In this document: positions 53,831 to 62,485 of the stretch, in pieces
How positions within the stretch are numbered: the first letter of the stretch is position 1
Layout: each line of letters begins with the position of its first letter
Assembly (NCBI GenBank): GCA_964528825.1
Contig: CAZGVB010000004.1
Coordinates: 1-64,000, forward strand
Direction of reading: 5' to 3'
From: RGIG5612 sp964528825
Lineage (GTDB): Bacteria; Bacillota; Clostridia; Lachnospirales; Lachnospiraceae
DNA: 64,000 nt
Notes under the pieces: model-generated
Seen by the model: the letters and a program-made list of their open reading frames with translations, nothing else
The model's database searches: none
Told to the model about the DNA's origin: nothing
Translations under genes and position numbers: made by a program

Positions 53831-55474
53831 TTACCTGAGAAGATGCAATTTTCCCGCGACCATCGACATCTTTGTGCCTCCGGGAAGCATCAATAATTCC
53901 TTTTTGCTTACCACATTAAGCTTGAATAATGCAACCACGTAAATAACTATGGCTATCAATATGGCAAGAATGGTGCTTATCGTATTCCCGAATTTCAATA
54001 ATCTAAAAAGATTATAAGCAAGCCTTGTAAACAATCCCATTATCGCAGAACATGCAAAAGGAAGAATGAACGTTCTCATTTTCTCCTGTCTGTATCCTAT
54101 AAGTCGACGAAGTGAGATATGATTTAAAATGCAGATAACAAGAGCAAAGAGAATATCTGCGATCACAACGCAAAATATATTCAGATCCGTTATCAATATC
54201 ATCAAAACCAAAAATACCGCATGAATCCCCAGTGATATGGCAGAATGTCTGACAGGCAGATTCATTTTATCAAGACCTTGAAGTATAGAATTGGTAATGG
54301 TAGACAGACTGTATAGTACGACTGATATAACTCCTATCATAAGCATAAGTGCGACTTTATCCGGATCTGTACTTGATGCGAAAAGAAGATTCACTATAGG
54401 CTTTGCAAGGACACCGATTCCCACAGCACATGGAAAGGCCACTATCATCGTAAGCTTTATGGAGGATCTTATCTTAGCAATTACTATTTTTCTTTGCCTG
54501 AGCATCATCGAGGTGACTATACTTGGGATCAAGGAGGATGCAAGAGCACTGGCAAGAGCGATCGGAACATTTATGATCAGTCTGTAATTTCCCGTATACA
54601 TACCTGTAAGCGTTTCAATGACATCCTGATCTATTCCTTTTACCTTCATAAGGTTGCTGAAAACGCCCGTATCAAGAAGACTGCCTATATTATAGATAGT
54701 AGTGCTTAATATGACAGGAAGAATAGTAAAGATGATAACCTTTAATATTTCGGACGATCTAAGAACTGCCGTTGTCTTGTCCTTTGCTTCCTTGCGTTTT
54801 ATGACACTCCTGAACATGATCGTGAGCGCTATCATGAAAAGCAACGCGGCAAACGCGCCGGATACAGTACCGAGTGTCCCGCCTGCCGCACCTCTGGCAC
54901 CTGCCGATGAAGCAGTTGCGTTCTCACCGGCGCTCTTAAACAATATCATGGCAGCAGCAACACTGACAAAAGCATTTATAATCTGTTCGAATATGTTTGA
55001 TACTGCCGTAGGTATCATCGTAGAAAAGCCCTGGAAATATCCTCTTAGGGTGCCAAGCACAGACATGATGATAAGAGCCGGTGAAAGTACCTTAAGTGCC
55101 AGCTCACTTTGCGGGAAGTTAAGAGCTCTCGCAAAAAAGCCTGCTCCGAAGAAGGTGATCGCAAACGCTGCGATACCGCAAAGAAGGGAAAAGCATATAG
55201 CATGTATGAGTATTTTTCTTGTATTTTTGTATTGGCCCAAAGCAACTCTTGCAGATACCATTTTTGACACTGCAAGCGGCATGCTATAGGAAGACAGGAG
55301 CAATAATATGGAATAAACATCATATGCCACTCCATAATACGCTATGCCCTTTTCTCCCAATATATTATTTAAAGGGATCCTGTATATCAGTCCGATTATT
55401 CTGACAAGAATAGACGCTGCCGCAAGTATCGCGCCCTGGACAAGAAAATTGTTGCTGTTATTTTTTGAGTTCAC
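53831..55474 (-). CDS. spoVB: Stage V sporulation protein B-like lipid II flippase family protein
   Basis: A 547-residue MVF/MATE-type membrane protein with about fourteen spans. It shows GAILAAASILVRIIGLIYRI, PLNNILGEKGIAYYGVAYDV and LGTLRGYFQGFSTMIPTAVS, typical of SpoVB and related exporters that move lipid-linked cell wall precursors. The start is GTG with GGAG 5 nt upstream. SpoVB acts in spore cortex formation; vegetative paralogues (MurJ-like, YtgP) look alike, so the sporulation role is probable, not proven. Confidence 0.85.
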   Translation of the reverse strand: MNSKNNSNNFLVQGAILAAASILVRIIGLIYRIPLNNILGEKGIAYYGVAYDVYSILLLLSSYSMPLAVSKMVSARVALGQYKNTRKILIHAICFSLLCGIAAFAITFFGAGFFARALNFPQSELALKVLSPALIIMSVLGTLRGYFQGFSTMIPTAVSNIFEQIINAFVSVAAAMILFKSAGENATASSAGARGAAGGTLGTVSGAFAALLFMIALTIMFRSVIKRKEAKDKTTAVLRSSEILKVIIFTILPVILSTTIYNIGSLLDTGVFSNLMKVKGIDQDVIETLTGMYTGNYRLIINVPIALASALASSLIPSIVTSMMLRQRKIVIAKIRSSIKLTMIVAFPCAVGIGVLAKPIVNLLFASSTDPDKVALMLMIGVISVVLYSLSTITNSILQGLDKMNLPVRHSAISLGIHAVFLVLMILITDLNIFCVVIADILFALVICILNHISLRRLIGYRQEKMRTFILPFACSAIMGLFTRLAYNLFRLLKFGNTISTILAILIAIVIYVVALFKLNVVSKKELLMLPGGTKMSMVAGKLHLLR

Positions 55475-55511
55475 CGTTGCTCCATTAATGTTATAGGTGA
55501 ATTGATCTATG

Positions 55512-55988
55512 TCATCTCGTTATTTTGAGGATATCCATTATTCTATCCTCTTGCGCTCGCATCAGCTCACCGTCGCTCTCCTCAATATGGTCATAACCGA
55601 CAAGATGCAGCATACTGTGTACGACCAGAAAGATAAGTTCTCTTTCCTGACTGTGACCGTATTCTTCCGCCTGAGAAACGATTTTATCCGAGCATATGAT
55701 CATATCGCCTAAAATATTCTCTTCATTTTCATATATGGTTCCCGTAAAAATCCCGGGTTCATCATATTCAAAATAAGGGAAAGAAAGCACATCCGTCGGT
55801 GAATCTATGCCGCGATTCTCATAATTGATCTTACGCATTTCTTCTTCATCGACAAGGAGTATATTCACATCCAGCAAATCAGGAAGAGATTTGTCTGCTG
55901 CCACTGTAAGGACTGCATTACGTACCAGATCCTGCCAGTTATCAATATCAAACTGCTTCTTCGATTCGTTCTCTATATATACATTCAT
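55512..55988 (-). CDS. ybeY: Endoribonuclease YbeY
   Basis: A metal-dependent RNase for 16S rRNA maturation and ribosome quality control. The 158-residue protein carries the zinc motif VVHSMLHLVGYDHIEESD (HxxxHxxxxxH) at about residues 121-138, and INYENRGIDSPTDVLSFPYF before it. The ATG overlaps the phoH stop by 4 nt, the standard phoH-ybeY pairing. Confidence 0.95.
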   Translation of the reverse strand: MNVYIENESKKQFDIDNWQDLVRNAVLTVAADKSLPDLLDVNILLVDEEEMRKINYENRGIDSPTDVLSFPYFEYDEPGIFTGTIYENEENILGDMIICSDKIVSQAEEYGHSQERELIFLVVHSMLHLVGYDHIEESDGELMRAQEDRIMDILKITR

Positions 55989-56977
55989 GATTTTTTACGG
56001 TTTTGGGCCCGTTCGGCCTGTTTCTTTTCATATTCCTCATATGCCATGACTATCTTTTGTACAACAGGATGACGTACAACATCCTGACTTGTCATTCTTA
56101 CGATAGCAATATCACTGTCGATATCCTTAAGCACACGTTCGGCTACATCAAGTCCGGATACTTGGCCAAGCATAAGATCTTTCTGGGTCGGATCCCCGGT
56201 TACCACCACCTTTGATCCGAAGCCTATACGAGTAAGGAACATTTTCATTTGAGCCGGTGTGGTATTCTGTGCTTCATCAAGTATTATAAACGCATTGTCA
56301 AGCGTCCGACCTCTCATATAGGCAAGCGGAGCTACCTCAATGAGACCTTTTTCGCTGTTTGCGATATATCCCTCGGCCCCCATTATCTGATATATAGCAT
56401 CGTAAAGCGGCCTCAGATACGGATCAACCTTGCTTTGCAGATCTCCCGGCAAGAAACCGAGATTTTCCCCTGCCTCTATTGCAGGCCTGGTCATTATAAT
56501 GCGTCCGACCTCTCCGCGCCTGAAATAATCTATTGCCATAGCCATCGCAAGATATGTCTTGCCTGTTCCTGCAGGTCCCAGACCGAATACGATCATATTT
56601 TCTTTTATTTTTTCAATATAGTTTTTTTGATTAAATGTCTTCGGCTTTATAGGGCGGCCGTTAACTGTATGACAGATTATTGTCTCATTGAGCTCACTTA
56701 TTTGTCTTTCATCGCCCTCTTTAACAGATGATATACAATAATCAACGCTTTGGCTGTCAACAGATCCGCCTTTATGAATAAGCATTGCAAGACTGTTTAT
56801 AACCTTACGTGCGCGTTCTGTCTCGATTTCACCGCCGATGATCCTGACACCGTTTTCCTTTGAAAGAACGGATACATGGAGCTGTTTTTCTATTTTTTTT
56901 ACATTTTCATCATACTCTCCGAATATTTCTTTTATTTCTGATGACGATAATTCGGATATTGTATCGATCGTACTCAT
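55985..56977 (-). CDS. phoH: PhoH family ATPase
   Basis: A 330-residue cytoplasmic ATPase of the PhoH group. Walker A is FGLGPAGTGKTYLAMAMA (about residues 133-150), Walker B FIILDEAQNTTPAQMKMFL, and the N-terminal 100 residues form a KH-like RNA-binding part. The family is linked to RNA metabolism with YbeY. It starts the phoH-ybeY pair; rpsU lies upstream behind a terminator. Confidence 0.94.
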   Translation of the reverse strand: MSTIDTISELSSSEIKEIFGEYDENVKKIEKQLHVSVLSKENGVRIIGGEIETERARKVINSLAMLIHKGGSVDSQSVDYCISSVKEGDERQISELNETIICHTVNGRPIKPKTFNQKNYIEKIKENMIVFGLGPAGTGKTYLAMAMAIDYFRRGEVGRIIMTRPAIEAGENLGFLPGDLQSKVDPYLRPLYDAIYQIMGAEGYIANSEKGLIEVAPLAYMRGRTLDNAFIILDEAQNTTPAQMKMFLTRIGFGSKVVVTGDPTQKDLMLGQVSGLDVAERVLKDIDSDIAIVRMTSQDVVRHPVVQKIVMAYEEYEKKQAERAQNRKKS

Positions 56978-57029
56978 GTGTCCTCTCCGGATTAAACAAT
57001 TATATATAATTATGATTGCTTAATATTTA

Positions 57030-57061
57030 AAGAAAGGCGATTCCTTACGGAATCGCCTCAT
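57030..57061 (-). terminator. Terminator after rpsU
   Basis: The minus strand has AGGCGATTCC, a GTAA loop and GGAATCGCCT, followed by TTCTTTAAAT. A perfect 10-bp stem with a GNRA-type tetraloop, 10 nt past the rpsU stop. Confidence 0.88.
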
Positions 57062-57067
57062 AAAGTC

Positions 57068-57244
57068 TTAGTTATATTTCCGCTTTCTAGCAGCTTCAGA
57101 TTTCTTCTTGCGCCTTACGCTCGGTTTCTCATAATGCTCTCTCTTGCGAATCTCCTGCTGGATACCTGCTTTAGCACAATTTCTCTTGAAACGACGTAAT
57201 GCACTGTCTAAAGACTCATTCTCTTTAACAACTACATTAGACAT
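57068..57244 (-). CDS. rpsU: 30S ribosomal protein S21
   Basis: A 58-residue protein read directly from the minus strand: it begins MSNVVVKENESLDSALRRFK and continues RNCAKAGIQQEIRKREHYEK, ending in a basic tail KKKSEAARKRKYN. This is the complete S21 pattern. A GGAGGG site lies 13 nt upstream, a little far. It has a strong promoter at 57317-57344 and its own terminator; the leader holds a small hairpin (GTCTG TTTG CAGAC, around 57296-57310). Confidence 0.97.
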   Translation of the reverse strand: MSNVVVKENESLDSALRRFKRNCAKAGIQQEIRKREHYEKPSVRRKKKSEAARKRKYN

Positions 57245-57316
57245 AAGCCGGAACTAACCTCCCTCCATTGCCTATATACTTTTGCATAACACGCCCGTCT
57301 GCAAACAGACAAGTGC

Positions 57317-57344
57317 ATTATATCACATAGTTAAAAAACGTCAA
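57317..57344 (-). promoter_or_regulatory. Promoter of rpsU
   Basis: The minus strand reads TTGACG, 16 nt, TATAAT with an extended TGTGATATAAT, a strong sigma-A promoter about 73 nt upstream of the rpsU ATG. Confidence 0.82.
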
Positions 57345-57362
57345 CAAAAATATACTTTGATC

Positions 57363-57683
57363 TCACATCCCCATGGCGATTATTCCGGCATCTGCCATCC
57401 AAAGGACTGCATTTGCTATCATGCCTAACCAAGCATATTTAAGTAATGTATCCGTACTTCGAAAAGATATCGCTGCAATAATGAATCCTGCAAGTGCTCC
57501 AAGGAAGCTGGCAACACATCCTATTCCGACTATTATCGTTGCATTCCCGTGATTGAGCGTTGATACGATTAATGCAGCTATCAAAAGAAGCAATGAAGAA
57601 AGAGCAAAAAAGCATGATGTTATACCCGTTTTCGAATGATATTTGTCTGAAAATTTATATCCCTTTTGTTTATCTTTTCTCAT
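57363..57683 (-). CDS. Small membrane protein with three predicted spans
   Basis: A 106-residue membrane protein. A charged N-terminus (MRKDKQKGYKFSDKYHSK) is followed by spans at about 26-46 (CFFALSSLLLLIAALIVSTL), 50-73 (ATIIVGIGCVASFLGALAGF) and 86-104 (WLGMIANAVLWMADAGIIAM). The N-terminal motif and layout resemble DUF6142, a clostridial family without known function; that assignment is from memory and uncertain. It lies 72 nt after lepB in the same orientation. Confidence 0.72.
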   Translation of the reverse strand: MRKDKQKGYKFSDKYHSKTGITSCFFALSSLLLLIAALIVSTLNHGNATIIVGIGCVASFLGALAGFIIAAISFRSTDTLLKYAWLGMIANAVLWMADAGIIAMGM

Positions 57684-57755
57684 TTATGCTCGTCTTTAAT
57701 GTCTGCTGCATGATTTTATGCGTTGGTTTGCTTGCGTTTCTTTGTATTTTTTCTC

Positions 57756-58427
57756 TTATTTCAAGATGCCAAATCTGCTTATAGGCCAATAGCATAGTAT
57801 TGCTTTTGCGAGTATGTCATCACGTTCTACATATGTATTGGTCCACATTCTTGAGTCATTGGAATTGTTTCTGTTATCTCCCATAACGAAATAACATCCT
57901 TCAGGCACCGAGTAGGGTCCCCAGTCGCGTTCTATAACATCCTCATTTAAATACGGCTCATCCAGCTTCTCACCGTTTACATATGTTATGCCAGCTTTGA
58001 TCTCAACAGTATCGCCCGGTTCGCCTATTATTCTTTTAACAAATGTTTTTTCCTTATCATCAGGATATCTGAATATAATAATGTCGCCTCGCTCCGGTTC
58101 ATCGAAAAGATATGCCAATCTATATCCGAACATACGGCTTCCTGTCATAATCGTGCTCTCCATAGATCCCGAAGGGACTATGGAATTGATAACTATAAAG
58201 CAATTAAATATCAAGGCGATCGCCACGGCGATGATAATGACACGTATCCATGAGAAAAACTCACTTTTAAAAAAGCTTTTGCCCTTTGTAACATTCTTTG
58301 GACTTTTATCACCTTTTCCTGTTTTTTCCTGTTTCGCAGGCTGCAATGCAGAAAGCGTCTCATCTTCGTCCGTAATATTATCATTGATATTTTCAGGCGA
58401 GATCTTCCTTACCCTATCTTCGTTCAT
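57756..58427 (-). CDS. lepB: Signal peptidase I
   Basis: A membrane serine protease that removes signal peptides from exported proteins. The 223-residue protein has a 55-residue charged cytoplasmic N-terminus, one membrane span (WIRVIIIAVAIALIFNCFIV), the catalytic Ser motif IVPSGSMESTIM (about residue 88), the Lys motif KTFVKRIIGEPGDTVEI (about 128) and GDNRNNSNDSRMW. This is the Gram-positive (SipS-like) layout. It starts just after the lipid kinase stop. Confidence 0.94.
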   Translation of the reverse strand: MNEDRVRKISPENINDNITDEDETLSALQPAKQEKTGKGDKSPKNVTKGKSFFKSEFFSWIRVIIIAVAIALIFNCFIVINSIVPSGSMESTIMTGSRMFGYRLAYLFDEPERGDIIIFRYPDDKEKTFVKRIIGEPGDTVEIKAGITYVNGEKLDEPYLNEDVIERDWGPYSVPEGCYFVMGDNRNNSNDSRMWTNTYVERDDILAKAILCYWPISRFGILK

Positions 58428-58430
58428 TCA

Positions 58431-59360
58431 TTAATACTCTTTCGTGTTTTGTGTGCCGCACATGACTCTTATCGCTTTATTGATATTATTTACTGCTACT
58501 ATATCGTGTTTTCCGGCATCCTCTCCATCAACGACCCATTGTATTTCCTCATCGCATTCAAAGATTATATTATGTGCCTTTATTCTCGTAACAAGTCCGC
58601 CGCCTGTCGAATCCGGAACAAGAACAGCCTCGATCTCGCGTGTCAGTTCAAGGACGTTTTTCGGTTTATTAAAAAGCATCAATTCGAATAAACCGTCCTG
58701 AAGGTTTACGCTGCTGCCGGTAATCCCTGAAAAGCCGCCGACGCTTGTCGCATTGGTCACCATTCCCAGGAAGAAATCTCCCTTAATGAATTTCTTATCA
58801 TCACATCTTACTTTTATATTATATGACCTGAGATTGAGCAGTACCTTAAGGCCTTCTGATATGTATGCCGCATGTCCGAAGATATTTTTCAGGTCCTGAG
58901 GTGTAAATGCCGAAACAGCCGAAAGCTCGCCGAATGCAGCAACATATGTGAAATATCTGTCATTCATAATGCCTATGTCTGTTTCGAAAGGCACCCCATT
59001 TACGGCAACACTTGCCGCACGTTTTATGCCTAGCGGCAGCTTATAGCTGCTTCGTGTATCATTGGTCGAGCCTACCGGAATGAATCCGACCGGAGGCCTT
59101 TTATCCTTTTCTACATTCATAAGACCGGATACGACACCGTTAAATGTTCCGTCACCGCCTGCAACGACGATAATGTCATATTTCGGTCCTTCTGTCTCGG
59201 CTATAAAGGTGGCGTCGCCCGAAAATCTGGTACGATAAATTGTAGGAATATATCCTGCCGACTCAAATGTTTTAATGATCTCTGCAAGATGAGCTCCGAT
59301 AACACCTCTGCCGGATCTCGGATTATATACATATAAGAGTTTCTTGAATCTCAGCTCCAT
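58431..59360 (-). CDS. Diacylglycerol kinase-catalytic domain lipid kinase (YegS/DgkB type)
   Basis: A 309-residue soluble lipid kinase. Motifs: YNPRSGRGVIGAHLAEIIKT (residues 13-32), VVAGGDGTFNGVVSGLM (about 66-82), GFIPVGSTNDTRSSYKLP (about 95) and QWVVDGEDAGKH at the C-terminus. Relatives phosphorylate diacylglycerol or other lipids to recycle them. The exact substrate is unknown. It starts 1 nt after the aminopeptidase stop, the ribosome site GGGAGG lying inside that gene, and ends 3 nt before lepB. Confidence 0.88.
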   Translation of the reverse strand: MELRFKKLLYVYNPRSGRGVIGAHLAEIIKTFESAGYIPTIYRTRFSGDATFIAETEGPKYDIIVVAGGDGTFNGVVSGLMNVEKDKRPPVGFIPVGSTNDTRSSYKLPLGIKRAASVAVNGVPFETDIGIMNDRYFTYVAAFGELSAVSAFTPQDLKNIFGHAAYISEGLKVLLNLRSYNIKVRCDDKKFIKGDFFLGMVTNATSVGGFSGITGSSVNLQDGLFELMLFNKPKNVLELTREIEAVLVPDSTGGGLVTRIKAHNIIFECDEEIQWVVDGEDAGKHDIVAVNNINKAIRVMCGTQNTKEY

Positions 59361-59361
59361 T

Positions 59362-61227
59362 TCAAACCTCCCTTGTATACATTTTAAGCCAAATACGTGT
59401 TTTTTCGGTTAAATAAGGTGATAATTTTTCGTAGATCCTTTGATGATATTCATTCAAGAGCCTTCTGTCTGTCTCAGTCATTACATTTATATCAATACCG
59501 TCAAGATCGATAGGTATGTATGTCATCGGTTCAAAGCATAAGAATCTGCCGTCTGATGTCTCGCAATATTCCTTTACATACAGCTCGTTCTCGATTCTTA
59601 TACCGAATTTACCCTCACGGTAGACTCCCGGTTCGTCCGTGACCACCATTCCATCCTCAAGTATACCTGTATATTTATCCGGTGAGATCTTCCATCTGAT
59701 AGCATGCGGTCCCTCATGTACATTCAGCACATGTCCGACTCCGTGACCTGTTCCGCATTTATAATCCATTCCGTTTTCCCACATCGGTTCTCTTGCGACA
59801 ATATCAAGATTTTCTCCGGTGCAGCCATATATGAATTTCGCATTCATAAGTCTCAGCATGGACATTGCCGTGAGTGTAAATGCTCTCTTCTCCTCGTCAT
59901 CTACAGGTCCCAGGATAAATGTTCTGGTGATATCGGTAGTTCCGTCCTTACATTGTACTCCTGAGTCTATGAGCAGCATGCCTTCCGCGTTCAATTCCTT
60001 AAAATCATCGGGTTTGGCCTGATAATGCATCATTGCCGCATTGTCCTTATATGCGGCGATCGTTGTAAACGATCTGTCAATATACAAAGGATCTCTCATC
60101 CTTATCTCATCGAGTTTTTCATCTACGGAAAGCTCCGTGATGCGTTTGCCTTTCTCGTCATAAAGCGGGGCATATGCATTGCTTTCTTTACATCTTTCCT
60201 TCAGCCAGCACATAAATTCTGTAACATTAACGCTGTCTCTGAGCAATGCGTCAGCTGCACATGACAACTCGGTTTTGTTTTTCATTGCCTTCATCAATAC
60301 AGACGGTGACTTTATATCCCGAATCGTATATTTATGGCTCAGATAATAGCTGTAGGTAGCGTAGCTTATGCAATTGCTGTCCATGATAACAATGCCGTCA
60401 AGCTCCTGCTCAAGACATGCTGTATCATATTCACCGACCTGTACGCCCTGTGACAAAAGATATTTCATGACACTGTCGCTGCAAGCCCCCTTGCTTAAAT
60501 AAACAGCAGCGCTGTCCCTGGTTATCTTCGCATATGCAAAGCAGATCGGATTGCAAGGGATATCCGAGCCTCTCAGATTGAAGATCCATGCAATGTCGTC
60601 AAGTGAGCTCAATAGATATGAATAAGCTTTATCGGATCCTATTTTTTCCTCAATCTTCTGCCTGAATCTCGATATCTTTTCAGACGTATCCTCTCCGCAA
60701 TAGCATTTATCCATTATCCAGCCTTCGGTAAACAGCTGTGCAGGTCTGTCCTCCCAGATCGTCCCCACCAAATCACATTTTGTATATACAGATACATCCG
60801 CTGGCTCAATACCGCAAAGTGATGCTATCCTATCAATATATTTTTTTCCTTGACCGTAAGTCAGTACGTTCCCGTCAAATCCGAATGCAAGACCGCTATC
60901 TGCTATAGCTGACATCTGTTTTGCGATAAATTCATCTGGATCCGGGACATTCGGTGCCGCGAGCTTCATAAGCTCTATGCCCGAGCCTTCAAGCTGTTTT
61001 GCTGCTTGTACATAATATCTGCCGTCAGCATAAAGCCATGCACCGTCCATGGTTATGATCAGGTTTCCCGCAGAACCCGAAAAGCCGCTCACATAGTCTA
61101 TACATCTGAAATGGTCTGATACATATTCACTGCCATGATTATCCTCCATAGGTATCAGATAAAGTCCTATGCCGCGTTCTCTCATCAATTCTCTGATCTT
61201 TTCTACTCGCTGTGCATATTTATTCAT
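59362..61227 (-). CDS. Xaa-Pro aminopeptidase (M24 family, large form)
   Basis: Removes N-terminal residues next to proline. The protein of about 621 residues is the three-domain eukaryote-like form (two creatinase-type N-domains before the catalytic one). Metal ligands are visible: LIDSGVQCKDGTTDITRTF (two Asp), GTGHGVGHVLNVHEGPHAI (His), VVTDEPGVYREG and IRIENE (two Glu). I chose the ATG at 61227 (GAGAGG 10 nt upstream); a TTG 18 nt further up overlaps that site. The first gene of a unit with the lipid kinase and lepB. Confidence 0.93.
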   Translation of the reverse strand: MNKYAQRVEKIRELMRERGIGLYLIPMEDNHGSEYVSDHFRCIDYVSGFSGSAGNLIITMDGAWLYADGRYYVQAAKQLEGSGIELMKLAAPNVPDPDEFIAKQMSAIADSGLAFGFDGNVLTYGQGKKYIDRIASLCGIEPADVSVYTKCDLVGTIWEDRPAQLFTEGWIMDKCYCGEDTSEKISRFRQKIEEKIGSDKAYSYLLSSLDDIAWIFNLRGSDIPCNPICFAYAKITRDSAAVYLSKGACSDSVMKYLLSQGVQVGEYDTACLEQELDGIVIMDSNCISYATYSYYLSHKYTIRDIKSPSVLMKAMKNKTELSCAADALLRDSVNVTEFMCWLKERCKESNAYAPLYDEKGKRITELSVDEKLDEIRMRDPLYIDRSFTTIAAYKDNAAMMHYQAKPDDFKELNAEGMLLIDSGVQCKDGTTDITRTFILGPVDDEEKRAFTLTAMSMLRLMNAKFIYGCTGENLDIVAREPMWENGMDYKCGTGHGVGHVLNVHEGPHAIRWKISPDKYTGILEDGMVVTDEPGVYREGKFGIRIENELYVKEYCETSDGRFLCFEPMTYIPIDLDGIDINVMTETDRRLLNEYHQRIYEKLSPYLTEKTRIWLKMYTREV

Positions 61228-61295
61228 ATAAATAAAACCTCTCAAGTCTTTTGTTATTTATGTAAAAATCCCGTTCTGAAAGAATATCCGCCATA

Positions 61296-61358
61296 TTATC
61301 CTTCAATATACATTTGCAGGGTCGCTCTCGAAAAAGCTATACTTTCGGATGATGTCAT
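61296..61358 (-). CDS. Possible 20-codon leader peptide before the aminopeptidase gene
   Basis: In the 5' region the minus strand has GGAAAG, 5 nt, ATG and a frame of 20 codons (MTSSESIAFSRATLQMYIEG, TAA). Right after it the third reading continues YGGYSFRTGFLHK. It may be a real leader, a relic, or chance; there is no comparative support here. Confidence 0.25.
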   Translation of the reverse strand: MTSSESIAFSRATLQMYIEG

Positions 61359-61379
61359 TTTTTCTTTCCGATCTTTGCA

Positions 61380-61389
61380 ATTATATCAC
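61380..61389 (-). promoter_or_regulatory. Extended -10 element upstream of the aminopeptidase gene
   Basis: The minus strand has TGTGATATAAT, an extended -10 like that of rpsU. The -35 position is poor. A leader of about 150 nt would follow. Confidence 0.4.
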
Positions 61390-61536
61390 AATTTTTCCTT
61401 AAATCCATATAAAGGCTGTATGGTTACTGCAGTGACCTCAACTCAAATTTTACTTTGACAGTTATTCACAAAAAGCACCTTTTATGGTATGCTTTTACGA
61501 ATCAGACAGGTTTATCAAAGGGAGTTCAACGAAAGA

Positions 61537-62427
61537 ATGAATAAGCTTAAAAAGAGCCGTTCTTTTAGCTATGCCGTTATTTGCCTTATATATATAGTTG
61601 CAGCAGTTGCGGGAATCGTCATTGTGAATTTTGTAAAAGGACCTTATTGGGTTCGTATGCTGATCGCATATATCGCAGCAGCTCTTGTTGCCTTTATATG
61701 CAGTCTTATACTCAAAAATCCATCTGTCTCCTTACCCTACAGGACATTCATACCTATAATAACTGTATTTGTACTCATTAGCAGCTATAGTATAAATTTT
61801 TTGAAAATTTTGCTTATTATAGCTATTTGCGGTTGGGGCGTTATGCTCACATACACATATAGTTTAAAATATAAAAACCTTAAACGCATTGATTGGAAGC
61901 ACAAATGCTTGATGAAGGCTTTCGGTTCTTCGTTTTGGATTGTCAGCTTGGTTGTTATTTATATCATTCCCGCTGTCATAACATACACATCAATGCTTCC
62001 TGCAGCCGGTGCATTTACAAGCGATTCATCATTTTCGCCATTCAGTCTGATATTCTTTTTTGCAGCTGTCGGTGCGATAGTCATGGAACGCTATGCGGAT
62101 TATCACATGAATCTGTTTCAGATGGATCTGGCCGACGGATATGTAAGAGGCTGCTGCAGATACGGCCTTTGGGGCAACAGCCGACACCCGAATTATTTTG
62201 CGGAGATAGTATTTTGGTGGGCCATATATTTTATGATCCTTTGCTCTGTTCCTTCCAAATGGTATCTCTTTTTCGGTCCTCTTATAAATACACTGGTCTT
62301 TGTTTTTATCAGGATTCCTCTCGCTGAAATGAGGTTATCAAGAAAAACAGACTTTAAAAAATACAAAAAAAGCACTTATCTGCTGCTGCCCATTCCAAAG
62401 ATCGGCGGCAAGTCAAGACATAATTAA
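61537..62427 (+). CDS. DUF1295 family membrane protein (steroid 5-alpha reductase-like)
   Basis: A membrane protein of about 296 residues with seven or so spans. The C-terminal signature CRYGLWGNSRHPNYFAEIVF and the wide spacing to LAEMRLSRKTDFKKYKKSTY match the DUF1295 group, related to isoprenylcysteine methyltransferases and steroid reductases. The substrate is unknown. I place the start at the ATG at 61537 (GGGAG 12 nt upstream); the frame is open from 61489, where no ribosome site exists. Confidence 0.85.
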   Translation: MNKLKKSRSFSYAVICLIYIVAAVAGIVIVNFVKGPYWVRMLIAYIAAALVAFICSLILKNPSVSLPYRTFIPIITVFVLISSYSINFLKILLIIAICGWGVMLTYTYSLKYKNLKRIDWKHKCLMKAFGSSFWIVSLVVIYIIPAVITYTSMLPAAGAFTSDSSFSPFSLIFFFAAVGAIVMERYADYHMNLFQMDLADGYVRGCCRYGLWGNSRHPNYFAEIVFWWAIYFMILCSVPSKWYLFFGPLINTLVFVFIRIPLAEMRLSRKTDFKKYKKSTYLLLPIPKIGGKSRHN

Positions 62428-62485
62428 TATATGAGTGATCAAAGCACAGATCCGAATATAAGAATCATCAGAAAAGGTAACAACT

